Notes: generated by a model from the sequence alone, not told the origin. A DNA stretch of 64,000 nt from Pseudomonadota bacterium (GCA_030685065.1 JAUXQH010000042.1:1-64000); one strand, 5' to 3'. Counted from the stretch's first letter, positions 13,081 through 21,936 are shown. Program-made: numbers and translations.

Positions 13081-13741
13081 GCGTCCGTCGTTCCGCGTAC
13101 GTGACCACGTCCGCGCGGTGGTCATCGCGCTCGTGCTGGTGGTGAACGGGCTCGCCGCCTCGCCCATGCCGAAGTCGGTCAAGCGCTCGCACTTCGAGAC
13201 CGCCATCGCCATCGAGGAGCTCGACCGTTGGGTGGGGATCCTGGGCAGCGTGGGGCTCACGCTCACCCGCCCCGAGCTCACGGAGCACACCTACGCCGTC
13301 GGCAAGTTCTTCGCGGAGCTCCGCGGCACGCTGGTCGGCCCCTTCAAGGGCTGGTTCCGCGTGACCGGCACCGGCCAGGGCTGGGGGCTCTTCACCTACC
13401 CCGACAGCTACCCGCACCAGCTCGTGATCGAGGTGCGCTCCGCGAGCGGTGCGGGGCCCGAGGGCGAGTGGCGCACGGTCTACGCCGCGCTCGATCCGGA
13501 CGCCGCGTGGCACCGCTCCCACCTCGTATACCGTCGCGTCCGAGGTGTGTACGACGGCAACACGCGCAAGCCCGGAGCCTCCTACGACAACTTCGTCGCC
13601 TGGGCCGGAAAGCAAGCCCTCGTCGAGTTCCCGGACGCGGCGGAGGCGCGCGTCGGCTTCGTGCGCAGCCACTCCACGATGCCGAACGTGACGCCGGACC
13701 CCGAGCGCCTCCCCAAGTTCCAGCGCGTCGTGACCCGATGA
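13073..13741 (+). CDS. single-pass membrane-anchored protein, putative HTTM partner
   Basis: A 222-residue protein starting inside the 3' end of greB. Residues ~12-30 form one hydrophobic segment (AVVIALVLVVNGLAA) that could be an anchor or uncleaved signal. The rest is mixed alpha/beta with conserved-looking Trp/Tyr motifs (GQGWGLFTYPDSYPHQ, WHRSHLVYRRVRGVYDG). The family is not recognised. It is tightly coupled to the HTTM gene by an ATGA overlap, which suggests the two proteins act together. Confidence 0.72.
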   Translation: MAERPSFRVRDHVRAVVIALVLVVNGLAASPMPKSVKRSHFETAIAIEELDRWVGILGSVGLTLTRPELTEHTYAVGKFFAELRGTLVGPFKGWFRVTGTGQGWGLFTYPDSYPHQLVIEVRSASGAGPEGEWRTVYAALDPDAAWHRSHLVYRRVRGVYDGNTRKPGASYDNFVAWAGKQALVEFPDAAEARVGFVRSHSTMPNVTPDPERLPKFQRVVTR

Positions 13742-14757
13742 TCGCGCGCACGGGCGCGATGTTGGCCTCCTGGTGGGCCTGGTGGGTGGGCCTCTGGGCG
13801 CGGCGGGAGGCCCCGCACGTGATGGCCCTGGTGCGGATCGCCGTGGCGGTGGTCCTGCTGTGGGACTTCGCGACGGTGTGGCGCCTCGATCTGATCACCA
13901 CCCTGTGGGGAATGCCCGAGGTCGGCGGCCTGGGCGACGTGCTGTCGCGCAAGCCGGTGCCCGAGATGTACCAGTGGCTGCCGCCCACCGAGGCCACGGC
14001 CGTCGCGACCTTCGCCGTGATGGTCGGCGCGCTGATCTGCCTCGCGGCCGGGTTCCTCACGCCCGTCGCGGCGGTGGTGACCATGCTCGTGTCGTCACAG
14101 TTGGCGCAGGTGCTCCCCCTCGGGGACCGCGGGATCGATCTGATGCTCCGCAACGTGCTCCTGCTCCTCGCGTTCTCCGGGTGCGGTCGCGCCTGGTCGG
14201 TCGACGCGTGGCTGTTCCGCGGCGGGATCCTCGGGCGGCCCCTGATGCGCCTCCTGGGCCCGAGCGACGCCGTGCTCGCCTGGCCGCGCTACCTGCTCGT
14301 GCTGCAGATCCTCGTGATGTACTTCGCGGCCGGCATCCAGAAGACCTCCGTGACGTGGTGGCCCCTCGGCGACTACGGCGCCATCTACCTCATCCTGCAG
14401 GATCCCTCGATCGCCGCGTTCCGCTTCGGCTGGCTCGAGCAGGTGTTCCCGCTCACCCAGATCGCCTCGGCGGCCACGATGGTGTTCGAGCTCGGGGCGG
14501 GCGCCATCTTTTTCACCTGGTGGTTCCGCGACACGCGCACGCGCCCCGGCAGGATGCGCGCGCTGTTCAACCGGTTGGAGCTGCACAAGTGGTGGATGGT
14601 GATCGGGGTTGGCCTCCACCTCGGGATCGCGGCGACCATGTCGCTCGGGATCTTTCCCTACGCGATGTTGGCGCTCTATCCGGCGTTCCTTCACCCGGAT
14701 GAGCTGCCGCGGCGCGCCGCGAGGCGGGTCGCGCGGGACGAGGCGATCGCCGCCTGA
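13738..14757 (+). CDS. HTTM-domain membrane protein (vitamin K-dependent carboxylase-like)
   Basis: A 339-residue polytopic membrane protein with about six hydrophobic helices. The motif MYFAAGIQKTSVTWW, with Lys before a WxxG segment, together with ALVRIAVAVVLLWDF near the N-terminus, is typical of HTTM proteins. HTTM proteins are the bacterial relatives of vertebrate gamma-glutamyl carboxylase. In bacteria their substrates are mostly unknown. Start ATG at 13738 overlaps the upstream stop (ATGA); the longer frame from 13228 is antisense-type shadow. No DCC1/DUF393 oxidoreductase, a frequent partner, is seen nearby. Confidence 0.85.
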   Translation: MIARTGAMLASWWAWWVGLWARREAPHVMALVRIAVAVVLLWDFATVWRLDLITTLWGMPEVGGLGDVLSRKPVPEMYQWLPPTEATAVATFAVMVGALICLAAGFLTPVAAVVTMLVSSQLAQVLPLGDRGIDLMLRNVLLLLAFSGCGRAWSVDAWLFRGGILGRPLMRLLGPSDAVLAWPRYLLVLQILVMYFAAGIQKTSVTWWPLGDYGAIYLILQDPSIAAFRFGWLEQVFPLTQIASAATMVFELGAGAIFFTWWFRDTRTRPGRMRALFNRLELHKWWMVIGVGLHLGIAATMSLGIFPYAMLALYPAFLHPDELPRRAARRVARDEAIAA

Positions 14758-14806
14758 TCCCGGGCGCCGCGGCTCCGCCTTGGCGCACCTGCCGACAGGC
14801 CCTCCC

Positions 14807-15403
14807 CTACTTCTTCTTCTCCTTCTTCTCCTTCTTGGCCTTCTTCGCCTTCGACGGGGCGGGAGAGTCGCTGCGCGGGGGGGGAGACTCGCGGCGGGAG
14901 GCGGAGGGGTCGCGGCGGCTGGGCTCGGCGTGGGTGGCCGGCTGCGCGTCAGACCGGTGCTCCGGCGAGGCGTGCTCGCGCGGCGGCTGGTTGCGGCGCA
15001 CGTGCTCGTGGGCCGCGGCGCGGGCGCGAGCGGCCTCGTGCTCACCGACCCACCGAGGCCTCACGTACCGGCCGCTGACGTAGTAGCCATCGATCCACGC
15101 GCGGCCCGGCTGCGACTGGGGCCGCCAGTACCCTTCGTAGTAGACTCGACCGGACCAGTAGCCCGCGGCCCACACGTAGCCGGGGTTGGGCGCGACGGGC
15201 TGCCAATACCCGGGGATGTAATATCCGTACTCGTCATACCCGCCGGAGATCCAGATGTAGTCGGGGCGGGGCGCGGGAACGTAGGAGGGCTGGTACGGGT
15301 CGAACACGACGACGCCGGGTGACCAGACGCTCACCACCACGCCGGCGTTGGCCGGGCTGCTGGCGAGGGAGAACGCGAAGGCGAGGGTCGCGAGGAGGGA
15401 CAT
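14807..15403 (-). CDS. exported WXXGXW-repeat protein with Lys-rich tail
   Basis: A 198-residue secreted protein with a clean signal peptide (LATLAFAFSLASSPANA). Residues ~45-120 contain repeated aromatic YXWXXGXW-type motifs (YIWISGGYD, YVWAAGYWSG, GYWRPQ, AWIDGYYVSGRYV), as in BcpO-related WXXGXW repeat proteins. The C-terminal third is disordered, with many Arg/His/Pro residues, and ends in a KKEKKEKKK tail that may contact DNA, phosphate or acidic polysaccharide. It converges with the HTTM gene across 49 bp. A structural envelope role is likely; specific function unknown. Confidence 0.8.
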   Translation of the reverse strand: MSLLATLAFAFSLASSPANAGVVVSVWSPGVVVFDPYQPSYVPAPRPDYIWISGGYDEYGYYIPGYWQPVAPNPGYVWAAGYWSGRVYYEGYWRPQSQPGRAWIDGYYVSGRYVRPRWVGEHEAARARAAAHEHVRRNQPPREHASPEHRSDAQPATHAEPSRRDPSASRRESPPPRSDSPAPSKAKKAKKEKKEKKK

Positions 15404-15680
15404 GCTTGTTCCGGGGTGTCACCGAGTACGTACCCGCCAGAACGGAAACGGATAGCGATCGCGCGGCCCGACGGCCCCAACGCGCCGGATTGTTACCCGA
15501 GCCGGACACCACCGACAGGGGACGCGGCACCCAGACACCGCCCGCTACCCATACGCCTATCGATACACCCACGGACCCTGCTACAGACTCCGTGACAGAT
15601 CCGGACGACGGACGCGCACGGAGCGTCGGAGAGCCAGGCCACGGCCGCGGCGCGGCCCCGATCCCCGCCTCCCTGCTCCC

Positions 15681-16496
15681 CTACTCCCGGAGCGCCACGA
15701 ACAGGATCTCGCCCTTCTCGCTCCCGATCTCGGCCTGAAACACGCCCACCCGCTTCATCCGGACGGCGGCGAACACGGCGAGCTCCATCGCGCCGCTCAT
15801 CGCGGTGGTCAGCACGGGCTCGACGAAGGGGGGCTCCTCGCCCACGGGGGTCTCCACGAGCCATTCGAACCGGTTGCCCTGGGGCCAGTAGAGCGCGATC
15901 GGATCGGCGCCGAGCACGCGGTTGCCGGCGGGGCCGGTGATCGTGAGGCGTGCACCGTTCAGCGTCCACGCGTCCTCGCGGCCCGCCAGGAGCCACCGGG
16001 CGCGCACGGGCGCGATGCGACCCTCCCACGCGAGCAGCGCCTTGACGTAGCGCGGATCCTCGATGGGGTTCGGCTCGCCGGTGGGGATGGGCAGCTCGGC
16101 GAGCGTGTAGGCGTCCGCGTCCTCGTCGAAGCGGAAGGCCAGGCCGATCTCCGCGTCCCCCCCGCGCAGGACGCCGATGGCGCCGCGCTCGAACGTGAAC
16201 GGACGCGGGAACCGCTTGAGCAGGGTCGCGAGCGAGGACTCCACGGCCCCCACCTTGGCCGCGAACGCCGACGGATCGGGGGGCCCCCCGCCGCGCGGGA
16301 GCGCCTCGGACTCGAGGCCGGTCACGCGCACCCGCGCCCCGCGCGCCTCGAAGCGCAGCACGTAGCGGCGCAGGCCCGCGAGGCCCGAGGCGGTGTGCAT
16401 GGCGGCGGCCACCTGCGACTGGTCCACGACGGCCCCGAGGCGCGCCCAGGCCTCTTCGGCGGGCTCGTCTCCGCGATTACGGTCGAACCAGGACAT
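15681..16496 (-). CDS. hypothetical protein
   Basis: A 271-residue soluble protein without signal or membrane segments. The start ATG at 16496 has a strong AAGGAGG 5 nt upstream, lying inside the end of the pseudouridine synthase gene; the two genes overlap by 20 bp and are surely co-translated. It looks alpha/beta with repeated strand segments (YVLRFEARGARVRVTG, ARWLLAGREDAW). I do not recognise the family. The 277 bp downstream (15404-15680) contains no convincing gene. Confidence 0.72.
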   Translation of the reverse strand: MSWFDRNRGDEPAEEAWARLGAVVDQSQVAAAMHTASGLAGLRRYVLRFEARGARVRVTGLESEALPRGGGPPDPSAFAAKVGAVESSLATLLKRFPRPFTFERGAIGVLRGGDAEIGLAFRFDEDADAYTLAELPIPTGEPNPIEDPRYVKALLAWEGRIAPVRARWLLAGREDAWTLNGARLTITGPAGNRVLGADPIALYWPQGNRFEWLVETPVGEEPPFVEPVLTTAMSGAMELAVFAAVRMKRVGVFQAEIGSEKGEILFVALRE

Positions 16497-17178
16497 CGGG
16501 GCCTCCTTGGGGCGGCGCGGGCAGGTCGGCCGGCAGATCGTCGGGGAGCGGCGCCACGGGCGAGGCCCAACCGGACCCGATCATGCACGTGTGGTGGAGC
16601 ACGAAGTGCCCAGGCGCGCCGCCGTACAGCGCATCCCCCGTGAGCGGGATGCCCGCCGCCGCCGCGTGCACGCGGATCTGATGCATCACGCCCGTTCGGA
16701 TCTCCGCCTCCCACCAGCCCCCGCCCCGGTCGGTGAAGCGTGTCCACGCGTCGTACCACTTGCCGCGGTGGGTGGTGCGCGGCCCGCGGCGGGTCACCAT
16801 GCGGTCCTTCCGGCTGGGGTGGTGCGCGATGGGCTCGCTGCGGACCTGCTCGTGGAACGGCGGCCCCGCGGGCGACTCGGCGGCGTCGGATCGGAACAGG
16901 TAGAACTTCCGGAGGGCGCCGGTCCCGAACGCGGCCCGGAAGGGCGCGAGGCCCTCGTGCGTACGCGCGGCCACGACGAGCCCGGAGGTCGCGGTGTCGA
17001 GCCGATGGGCGATCCCGCCCTCGAAGCCGGCCGGCCAGCCCCCCGCGCGCGACGGCCACTCGGCGAGCATGCGTGCGAGCAGGCAGTCCCCCTCGGGGTC
17101 CGCGTGCGGGGGGAACACGGGGATGCCCGCGGGCTTCCAGAGGTAGAGGCGTTCGGCGTCTTCGCCGAGAGAGAGCAT
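16477..17178 (-). CDS. RluA-family RNA pseudouridine synthase
   Basis: A 233-residue enzyme converting specific uridines in rRNA or tRNA to pseudouridine. The catalytic signature GGIAHRLDTATSGLVV carries the essential Asp in HRLD. Downstream TGVMHQIRVHAAAAGIPLTGDALYG matches the family's substrate-binding motif. There is no N-terminal S4 domain, so it is the short RluA/YqcB-like form; the exact target cannot be told. Upstream is a 107-bp gap to the divergent ABC permease gene. Its stop lies within the following gene. Confidence 0.88.
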   Translation of the reverse strand: MLSLGEDAERLYLWKPAGIPVFPPHADPEGDCLLARMLAEWPSRAGGWPAGFEGGIAHRLDTATSGLVVAARTHEGLAPFRAAFGTGALRKFYLFRSDAAESPAGPPFHEQVRSEPIAHHPSRKDRMVTRRGPRTTHRGKWYDAWTRFTDRGGGWWEAEIRTGVMHQIRVHAAAAGIPLTGDALYGGAPGHFVLHHTCMIGSGWASPVAPLPDDLPADLPAPPQGGPDVLVRP

Positions 17179-17285
17179 CGGCCGTCATTAACGTGCGGGA
17201 ACGAGCGCACGCCCGCCCACATCACCACGTTACGGCTGCGGATGGCTCGCCGCCGCACCGCAACCTCCGCCGAGGACCTGCCCGC

Positions 17286-18539
17286 TTGATCGTCCGATCG
17301 CGCCCGTCGAGCCTGCACGCGATCGTCGCCGTGTTCCTCAAGGAGCTCCGCGAGACGCTCCGCGATCCCAACGCGTTTCTCCTCTCCGTGCTCTACCCGC
17401 TGCTGCTGTACCCCTCCCTGGTCTGGGCCGCGAACCTCTGGACCGAGTACCAGACCGGTCAGCTCGAGGGCGAACGCGCGCCGATCGCGGTGGTGGGGGC
17501 GCCCGCCGAGGCTCCCGGCGCCGGCGCTCCCCGGGCCGACGTGCCCGCGGACGTGGTCGCCGCCCTGACCGCCGCCGAGGCGCTCGAGGTGGTCGCGGTC
17601 ACGGATGCGGACGCCGCGCTGGCCGACGGCACGGTCGCCGCCGTGGTGCGCATCACCACCCACGACGGGGGCCTCCAGGTGCACACCACCTGGCGCTCCG
17701 ACGAGCCGATCTCGAGCCGCGCCCACACCCGCGTCGAGGAGGCGCTGGCCGGCGTCCGGACCGCCCGCGTCGCCGCGAACGCGGTCACGGCGGGCCTCGC
17801 GCCCGAGCACGCCGACGTGAAGGTGACCGTCCAGGAGGACGACAAGTCCGCGCTCGTCGCGTGGTCGCTCTCCATGATGGTGCCGTTCGTCCTGGTCCTC
17901 AACGGGATGATCGCGGGCTTCTACCCCGCGGTCGAGGCCGCCGTGGGGGAGCGCGAGCGCGGCACGCTCGAGACGACCCTCGTCTGCGCCACGTCCCCCG
18001 CCGTCGTGTTCGCAGGGAAGCTCGCCTGCGTGTTCACCATCGTGATCGTGGCCACCATCGTCAACCTCGGCGCGTTCCTCCTGTCGTTGTGGCAGCTGCT
18101 CCAGCTCCTCGATGTCGACCCCTCCTTCGCCATCGGGCTCACCCCCGGCGTGTGGTTGGGCGTGCTCGGCTGCGCGGTCCTCGCGGCGCTCGTGCTGAAC
18201 GCCTGGGAGATGCTCGCGGTCATCCGCGCGCGGGACTTCAAGCAGGCGCAGAACATCGCGAGCCTCTTTCTCATCGTCGGGATGGGGGCGAGCGCGGTGG
18301 GCGCGCTCCAGGGGTTCGGGCCCGAGCTCGGCATGGGGCTCATCCCGGTCTCCAACCTCGTGCTCGTGATGCGGGAGTGGATCGCGGGGCGCGAGATCTG
18401 GCCCTGGGCCTCCATCGCCATCGCCGAGAACCTGCTGCTCGCCATCATCCCGGTGCTGCTCGCGGCGCGCGTCGCGTCGGGCGAGGGCTGGCGCGTCGGC
18501 AGCCACGCACCGGCTTCCACCAAAAAAGAGGCTCGATGA
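17286..18539 (+). CDS. ABC-2 type permease, NatB-like
   Basis: A 417-residue membrane subunit. It has an N-terminal helix after LKELRETLRDPNAF, a ~150-residue extracytoplasmic domain, and then about five C-terminal helices (VPFVLVLNGMIAGFYPAVEA, RERGTLETTLVCATSP, the classic NatB/YhaP motif). TTG at 17286 is chosen from GAGGA 9 nt upstream and the fit with family N-termini. Its stop overlaps the ATG of the ATPase gene. Together with the two following genes it would form an exporter of the NatAB kind; the substrate is not known. Confidence 0.82.
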   Translation: MIVRSRPSSLHAIVAVFLKELRETLRDPNAFLLSVLYPLLLYPSLVWAANLWTEYQTGQLEGERAPIAVVGAPAEAPGAGAPRADVPADVVAALTAAEALEVVAVTDADAALADGTVAAVVRITTHDGGLQVHTTWRSDEPISSRAHTRVEEALAGVRTARVAANAVTAGLAPEHADVKVTVQEDDKSALVAWSLSMMVPFVLVLNGMIAGFYPAVEAAVGERERGTLETTLVCATSPAVVFAGKLACVFTIVIVATIVNLGAFLLSLWQLLQLLDVDPSFAIGLTPGVWLGVLGCAVLAALVLNAWEMLAVIRARDFKQAQNIASLFLIVGMGASAVGALQGFGPELGMGLIPVSNLVLVMREWIAGREIWPWASIAIAENLLLAIIPVLLAARVASGEGWRVGSHAPASTKKEAR

Positions 18540-19267
18540 TCTCGGTCCAGGGCCTCGGCAAGTCTTTTCCCGGTCCCGACGGGACCGCGGTCGCCGCCGT
18601 GAACGACGTGTCCTTCGCGGCCGCGCGCGGCGAGATCGTCGCGCTGCTCGGCCCCAACGGCGCCGGCAAGACGACCACGATGCGCATGCTCGCGACGTTG
18701 GTCTCGCCCGACACGGGCACGGCCACGGTGTGCGGGCACGACATCCGTCAGGATCCCGTCGGCGTGCGGCGCTCGATCGGCTACCTCTCGGCCAACACCG
18801 GCCTGTACGGGCGGCTCACCGCACGCGAGATGCTGACGTACATCGGGCGCCTCCAGGGCGTGGTGGACGTGCGGGCGCGCGTGAACGCGCTGCTCGAGCA
18901 GTTCGACATCGGGCGCTTCGCCGAGGTGCCCTGCGAACGCCTGTCCACGGGCATGAAGCAGAAGGTGAACATCGCGAGGGCGCTCGTGCACGACCCGCCG
19001 GTGCTCGTGCTCGACGAGCCCACGGCCGGGCTCGACGTGCTCGTCACCGAAGAGCTCATGCGTTTTCTGACCGACGCGCGTGACCACGGGCGCTGCGTCG
19101 TCTACTCCACGCACATCCTGAGCGAGGTCGAGCGCCTGTGCAACCGGGCGGTGATCATCCACCGCGGGCGCGTGCTCGCGAACGGAACCCTCCCCGAGGT
19201 CGAGGCCAGCGCCGGCGTCGCGAGCTTCCCCGACGCCTTCCTCACGCTCATCCGGGCCGCGTCCTGA
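18536..19267 (+). CDS. ABC transporter ATP-binding protein, NatA-like
   Basis: A 243-residue ATPase with Walker A GPNGAGKTTT, a modified signature LSTGMKQKVNIARAL, Walker B VLVLDEPTAGLD and the H-loop STHILSEVE. The STGM signature in place of SGGQ is typical of NatA-type exporters. ATG at 18536 overlaps the permease stop (ATGA). It energises the two flanking ABC-2 permease proteins. Confidence 0.92.
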   Translation: MISVQGLGKSFPGPDGTAVAAVNDVSFAAARGEIVALLGPNGAGKTTTMRMLATLVSPDTGTATVCGHDIRQDPVGVRRSIGYLSANTGLYGRLTAREMLTYIGRLQGVVDVRARVNALLEQFDIGRFAEVPCERLSTGMKQKVNIARALVHDPPVLVLDEPTAGLDVLVTEELMRFLTDARDHGRCVVYSTHILSEVERLCNRAVIIHRGRVLANGTLPEVEASAGVASFPDAFLTLIRAAS

Positions 19268-21189
19268 TCCGCGCCCTCGTCACCGGCGAGCTCCGTCACC
19301 ACCTTCGGGACCGGGTGACGGTGGCGGTGCTCGTGCTGGGGCAGGGCCTGCTTTTCCCGATGGTCGGGCTCGCCCTCGCGCGGCTGGAGAAGAGCGCGTC
19401 GACGAGCGCGGACGCGGTCGAGGTCGTGCTGGCCGTCGAGCGGCGGGACGTGGGTGGCGCCGTCGCTGGCGCCGCGAACGGGCCGGACGCTGCTGTCGAC
19501 GGCGACCTCGCGCGCCTCGCCCCCTATGTCAAGGACCACACGCGGCTCGTGTCGGCCGGCGCTCCCGCGGTTGCCGGCGCCCCCCTGCCCGACGCCACGC
19601 TCCACCTCTCCCCTCCGGGCGAGCCGTTCGAGGCCGAGATCCAGTACGACGCGGGCACCCGCAACGGGATGACCGCCCGCAAGCGCGCCGAGGCCCTCGC
19701 GAAGGCCGCCGGCGAGGCCGAGCGCGGCGCCACCTTCCGCGCGGCCGGGGCGGTGGACCCCGCCCTCACCGTGGTCGTCGAGGCCGCCGACACCGTCTCC
19801 GACGCCGACCGTACCCTCCGACGCGCCGCGAGCTACCTCCCCGCGCTCCTGATGATGCTGGTCGCGAGCGGCGGCATCTACACCGCGCTCGACGTCGTCA
19901 CCGGCGAGCGCGAACGCCGCACCATCGAGACCCTCCTCACCACCGCCGCGAACCGCCGCGACATCGCCGTCGCCAAGTTCCTCGTCGTGTTGATCCTCGT
20001 GCTCGGCGCCGCGTTCGTGTCGCTGACCTCGCTCTACATCACGTCGCTCACTCCGATCGGCGCCGCGATGACCGGCGGCACCGCGCTCCCCGTGCGGGCC
20101 TACCTCGTCTCGCTCGTGTTGTTCCTGCCGTTGGCGGCCACCCTCGCGGCCATCCTGACCGCCGCCGCCGCGCGCGTGAGCGACTTCAAATCGGGCCAGG
20201 TCTACGCCTTCCCGGCGTTGGTCGTGCCGACCGGCCTCGCCGCCGTCGCGCTGCTTCCCGACGCCACGCTCACTCCCTTCGTCGCGCTCATCCCCATCAC
20301 CAACCTGTCGGTGGCGCTCAAGGAGGTGCTCCTCGGCACGGCCAACCCCGGGTCCTTGCTGCTGTGCCTCGTCGCGAGCACGGGGTACGCGGCGGCCGCG
20401 CTCACGCTGACCACGCGCTGGTTGAGCCAGGAAGAGGTGCTGCTCGGGGACCGCGGCGGCACCCACCGCCGCCTCCGGGGCAACTTCGCCCCCGACGCCC
20501 TCGCCGTTTTCGTGCTCGGCCTGTGCCTTTTCTGGTTCCTCGCCGCGCCCGCCCAGAAGGCCGACTTCGCGCTCGGCATCGCGTTCACCCAGTTCGCGCT
20601 GTTCCTGCCCCTCGGCCTCGGCGCGCCCGCCTTCTACGGCCTCGCCGTGCGGGACACGCTGGCCCTGCGCCTTCCGCGCCTCCCCGATCTCGCGTGGGGC
20701 GTCGTCGCGGGGGCGCTGTGCCCCCTCGTCGGCCTCTGCGTGGCCGAGGCCCAGGCCACGTTCCTCCCGATGTCGGCGGACATCCTCAAGCTGCTCAACG
20801 GCATCGTCCCTCCCGATCTGCCCCTGCCGGTCCTGCTCCTCCTCGTTTCGGTGGCGCCGGCGCTGTGCGAGGAGATGTTGTTCCGCGGCGCCATCCAGGG
20901 CCTGCTCGCCCGCTCCATGCGCCCGTGGCTCGCGGCGCTCGTCACCGCCGTCGCGTTCGGCCTGTTCCACTTCTCCCTCTTCCGCATCCTCCCGACCGCC
21001 ATCCTCGGGCTCCTGTTCGGCCTCGCGCGCGCGCGCACCGGCTCGCTGGTGGTGCCGGTGATCATGCACGCGATGAACAACGGCTTGTTCGTGTTGCTCG
21101 GCGCCGCCGGCATCACCGTGGCGTTCCGGCCGGAGATGCCGCTGGCGATCGTCGGCATCGGCCTGGTGATCTGGCGCATGGGGAGGTGA
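19264..21189 (+). CDS. fusion of ABC-2 permease (NatB-like) and CPBP intramembrane metalloprotease
   Basis: About 641 residues. The N-terminal ~400 residues are a second NatB-like permease (ELRHHLRDRVTVAVLV, GERERRTIETLLTTAANRRD). The C-terminal ~230 residues are a CPBP/Abi protease with motif 1 CEEMLFRGAIQG, motif 2 FGLFHFSLFR and motif 3 HAMNNG, so the metal-binding Glu and His residues are all present. No ATG or GTG fits the N-terminus. The frame suggests a CTG start at 19264 overlapping the natA stop (CTGA); GTG codons near 19316 would cut into the conserved N-terminus. Fusions of this kind are known in NatAB-like operons. The boundary is certain only at the 3' end. Confidence 0.82.
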   Translation: MIRALVTGELRHHLRDRVTVAVLVLGQGLLFPMVGLALARLEKSASTSADAVEVVLAVERRDVGGAVAGAANGPDAAVDGDLARLAPYVKDHTRLVSAGAPAVAGAPLPDATLHLSPPGEPFEAEIQYDAGTRNGMTARKRAEALAKAAGEAERGATFRAAGAVDPALTVVVEAADTVSDADRTLRRAASYLPALLMMLVASGGIYTALDVVTGERERRTIETLLTTAANRRDIAVAKFLVVLILVLGAAFVSLTSLYITSLTPIGAAMTGGTALPVRAYLVSLVLFLPLAATLAAILTAAAARVSDFKSGQVYAFPALVVPTGLAAVALLPDATLTPFVALIPITNLSVALKEVLLGTANPGSLLLCLVASTGYAAAALTLTTRWLSQEEVLLGDRGGTHRRLRGNFAPDALAVFVLGLCLFWFLAAPAQKADFALGIAFTQFALFLPLGLGAPAFYGLAVRDTLALRLPRLPDLAWGVVAGALCPLVGLCVAEAQATFLPMSADILKLLNGIVPPDLPLPVLLLLVSVAPALCEEMLFRGAIQGLLARSMRPWLAALVTAVAFGLFHFSLFRILPTAILGLLFGLARARTGSLVVPVIMHAMNNGLFVLLGAAGITVAFRPEMPLAIVGIGLVIWRMGR

Positions 21190-21192
21190 GGG

Positions 21193-21230
21193 GCCCAGGC
21201 CTGGGCGCGTCCCCCGCGCGGACGCGGGGG
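21193..21230. terminator. palindrome plus 8-bp hairpin after the ABC operon, candidate terminator
   Basis: A perfect 14-bp palindrome GCCCAGGCCTGGGC (21193-21206) is followed by CCCCCGCG-CGGA-CGCGGGGG (21211-21230), directly after the stop at 21189. No T-tract follows. They are well placed to end the exporter operon. Confidence 0.4.
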
Positions 21231-21457
21231 CCGGTCTCCTGCGGGCACGCGCTCCGCGCTCGGTTGGCACGGCGGCGGCGCGCCGCCGGGTGCCGAACCG
21301 CACGAACGCTCGCGCGTCCGTGCGCCCTCCGGCGCCCTCGCGCGGGTGCCGCGAGCGGGGTGGGAGGCGCGGGGGGCGGTGGAGCGATCTCTCCGTCCCG
21401 ACTGCGCGGCTGAAGCAAGCCTCCCGGTCGACAAGCGGACCGCCTACGGGCGCGGAC
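21231..21457. other. non-coding interval with a large G+C hairpin
   Basis: Part of the 444-bp gene-free stretch 21190-21633. It contains a perfect 16-bp palindrome CGGCGGCGCGCCGCCG at 21273-21288, flanked by GGCAC and GTGCC arms (21266-21294), so a stem of 13 pairs with a small bulge can form. No ORF here has a plausible start or protein-like composition. Confidence 0.5.
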
Positions 21458-21610
21458 GGACGCCCTTGCCGGCCGTCCGCGCAGGATGGTGCCTCATCTT
21501 CGCCGTACGGACGTCAGTGGCGGCCGTTCGCACGGGATGGTGCCTCATCCTCCCCCCACGGACGTCAGTGGCGGCCGTTCGCACGGGATGGTGCCTCATC
21601 CTCCCCGCAC
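21458..21610. repeat. three tandem 51-bp repeats
   Basis: Units run 21458-21508, 21509-21559 and 21560-21610, with a fragment of a fourth at 21611. The second and third copies are nearly identical and the first is diverged. Each holds GATGGTGCCTCATC, an imperfect palindrome, and a GGACGTCAGTGGCGGCCGTTC block. Although 51 is a multiple of 3, no frame looks like a protein. The array sits 24 bp past the end of the DUF2277 gene. Confidence 0.85.
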
Positions 21611-21633
21611 GGACGCAGGCCCCACGCCCCCAT

Positions 21634-21936
21634 CTATTCCGCCCCCCCGAGGATCCGGCTGCGCATCTGCTCCTCCCGGCGTTGGCCGCGCTCCTTCGCG
21701 CGCGCCGCCTCCTCTTCTCGCGTGCGCGGCGCACCGATGGTGATGAGCTGCTCGCGCACCAGCCCGCGGGTGATCTCGGCGATCTCCTCGACCGCGCGGG
21801 CAAAGGCCTCCTGGTTGGCCTTGGAGGGTTGGGTCGTGCCCGACACCTTCCGTACATACTGCAGCGCGGCGGCGCTGATCTCGTCGTCCGTGGCGGGTGG
21901 CTCGAAGTTGAAGAGCATCTTGATGTTGCGACACAT
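21634..21936 (-). CDS. DUF2277 family protein
   Basis: A 100-residue cytosolic protein starting with the family hallmark MCRNIKMLFNFEPPATDDEI, followed by AALQYVRKVSGTTQPS and a helical segment (AFARAVEEIAEITRGLV). The tail is basic and charged (EEEAARAKERGQRREEQ). Function of the family is unknown. The longer frame to 22173 is discarded because the conserved N-terminus begins at 21936. The 272 bp up to the divergent WD40 gene hold the palindrome GGCCGGC-GGC-GCCGGCC at 22012-22028 but no gene. Confidence 0.88.
   Translation of the reverse strand: MCRNIKMLFNFEPPATDDEISAAALQYVRKVSGTTQPSKANQEAFARAVEEIAEITRGLVREQLITIGAPRTREEEAARAKERGQRREEQMRSRILGGAE

Noticed and set aside
15404-15680. A Thr/Asp-rich plus-strand frame (phrases like DTPTDPATDSVTDPD) resembling a lipoprotein linker
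   Set aside because: No start with a signal peptide, no ribosome site, and the frame runs antisense into the 15681-16496 gene. It could be a decayed fragment but is too weak to annotate.
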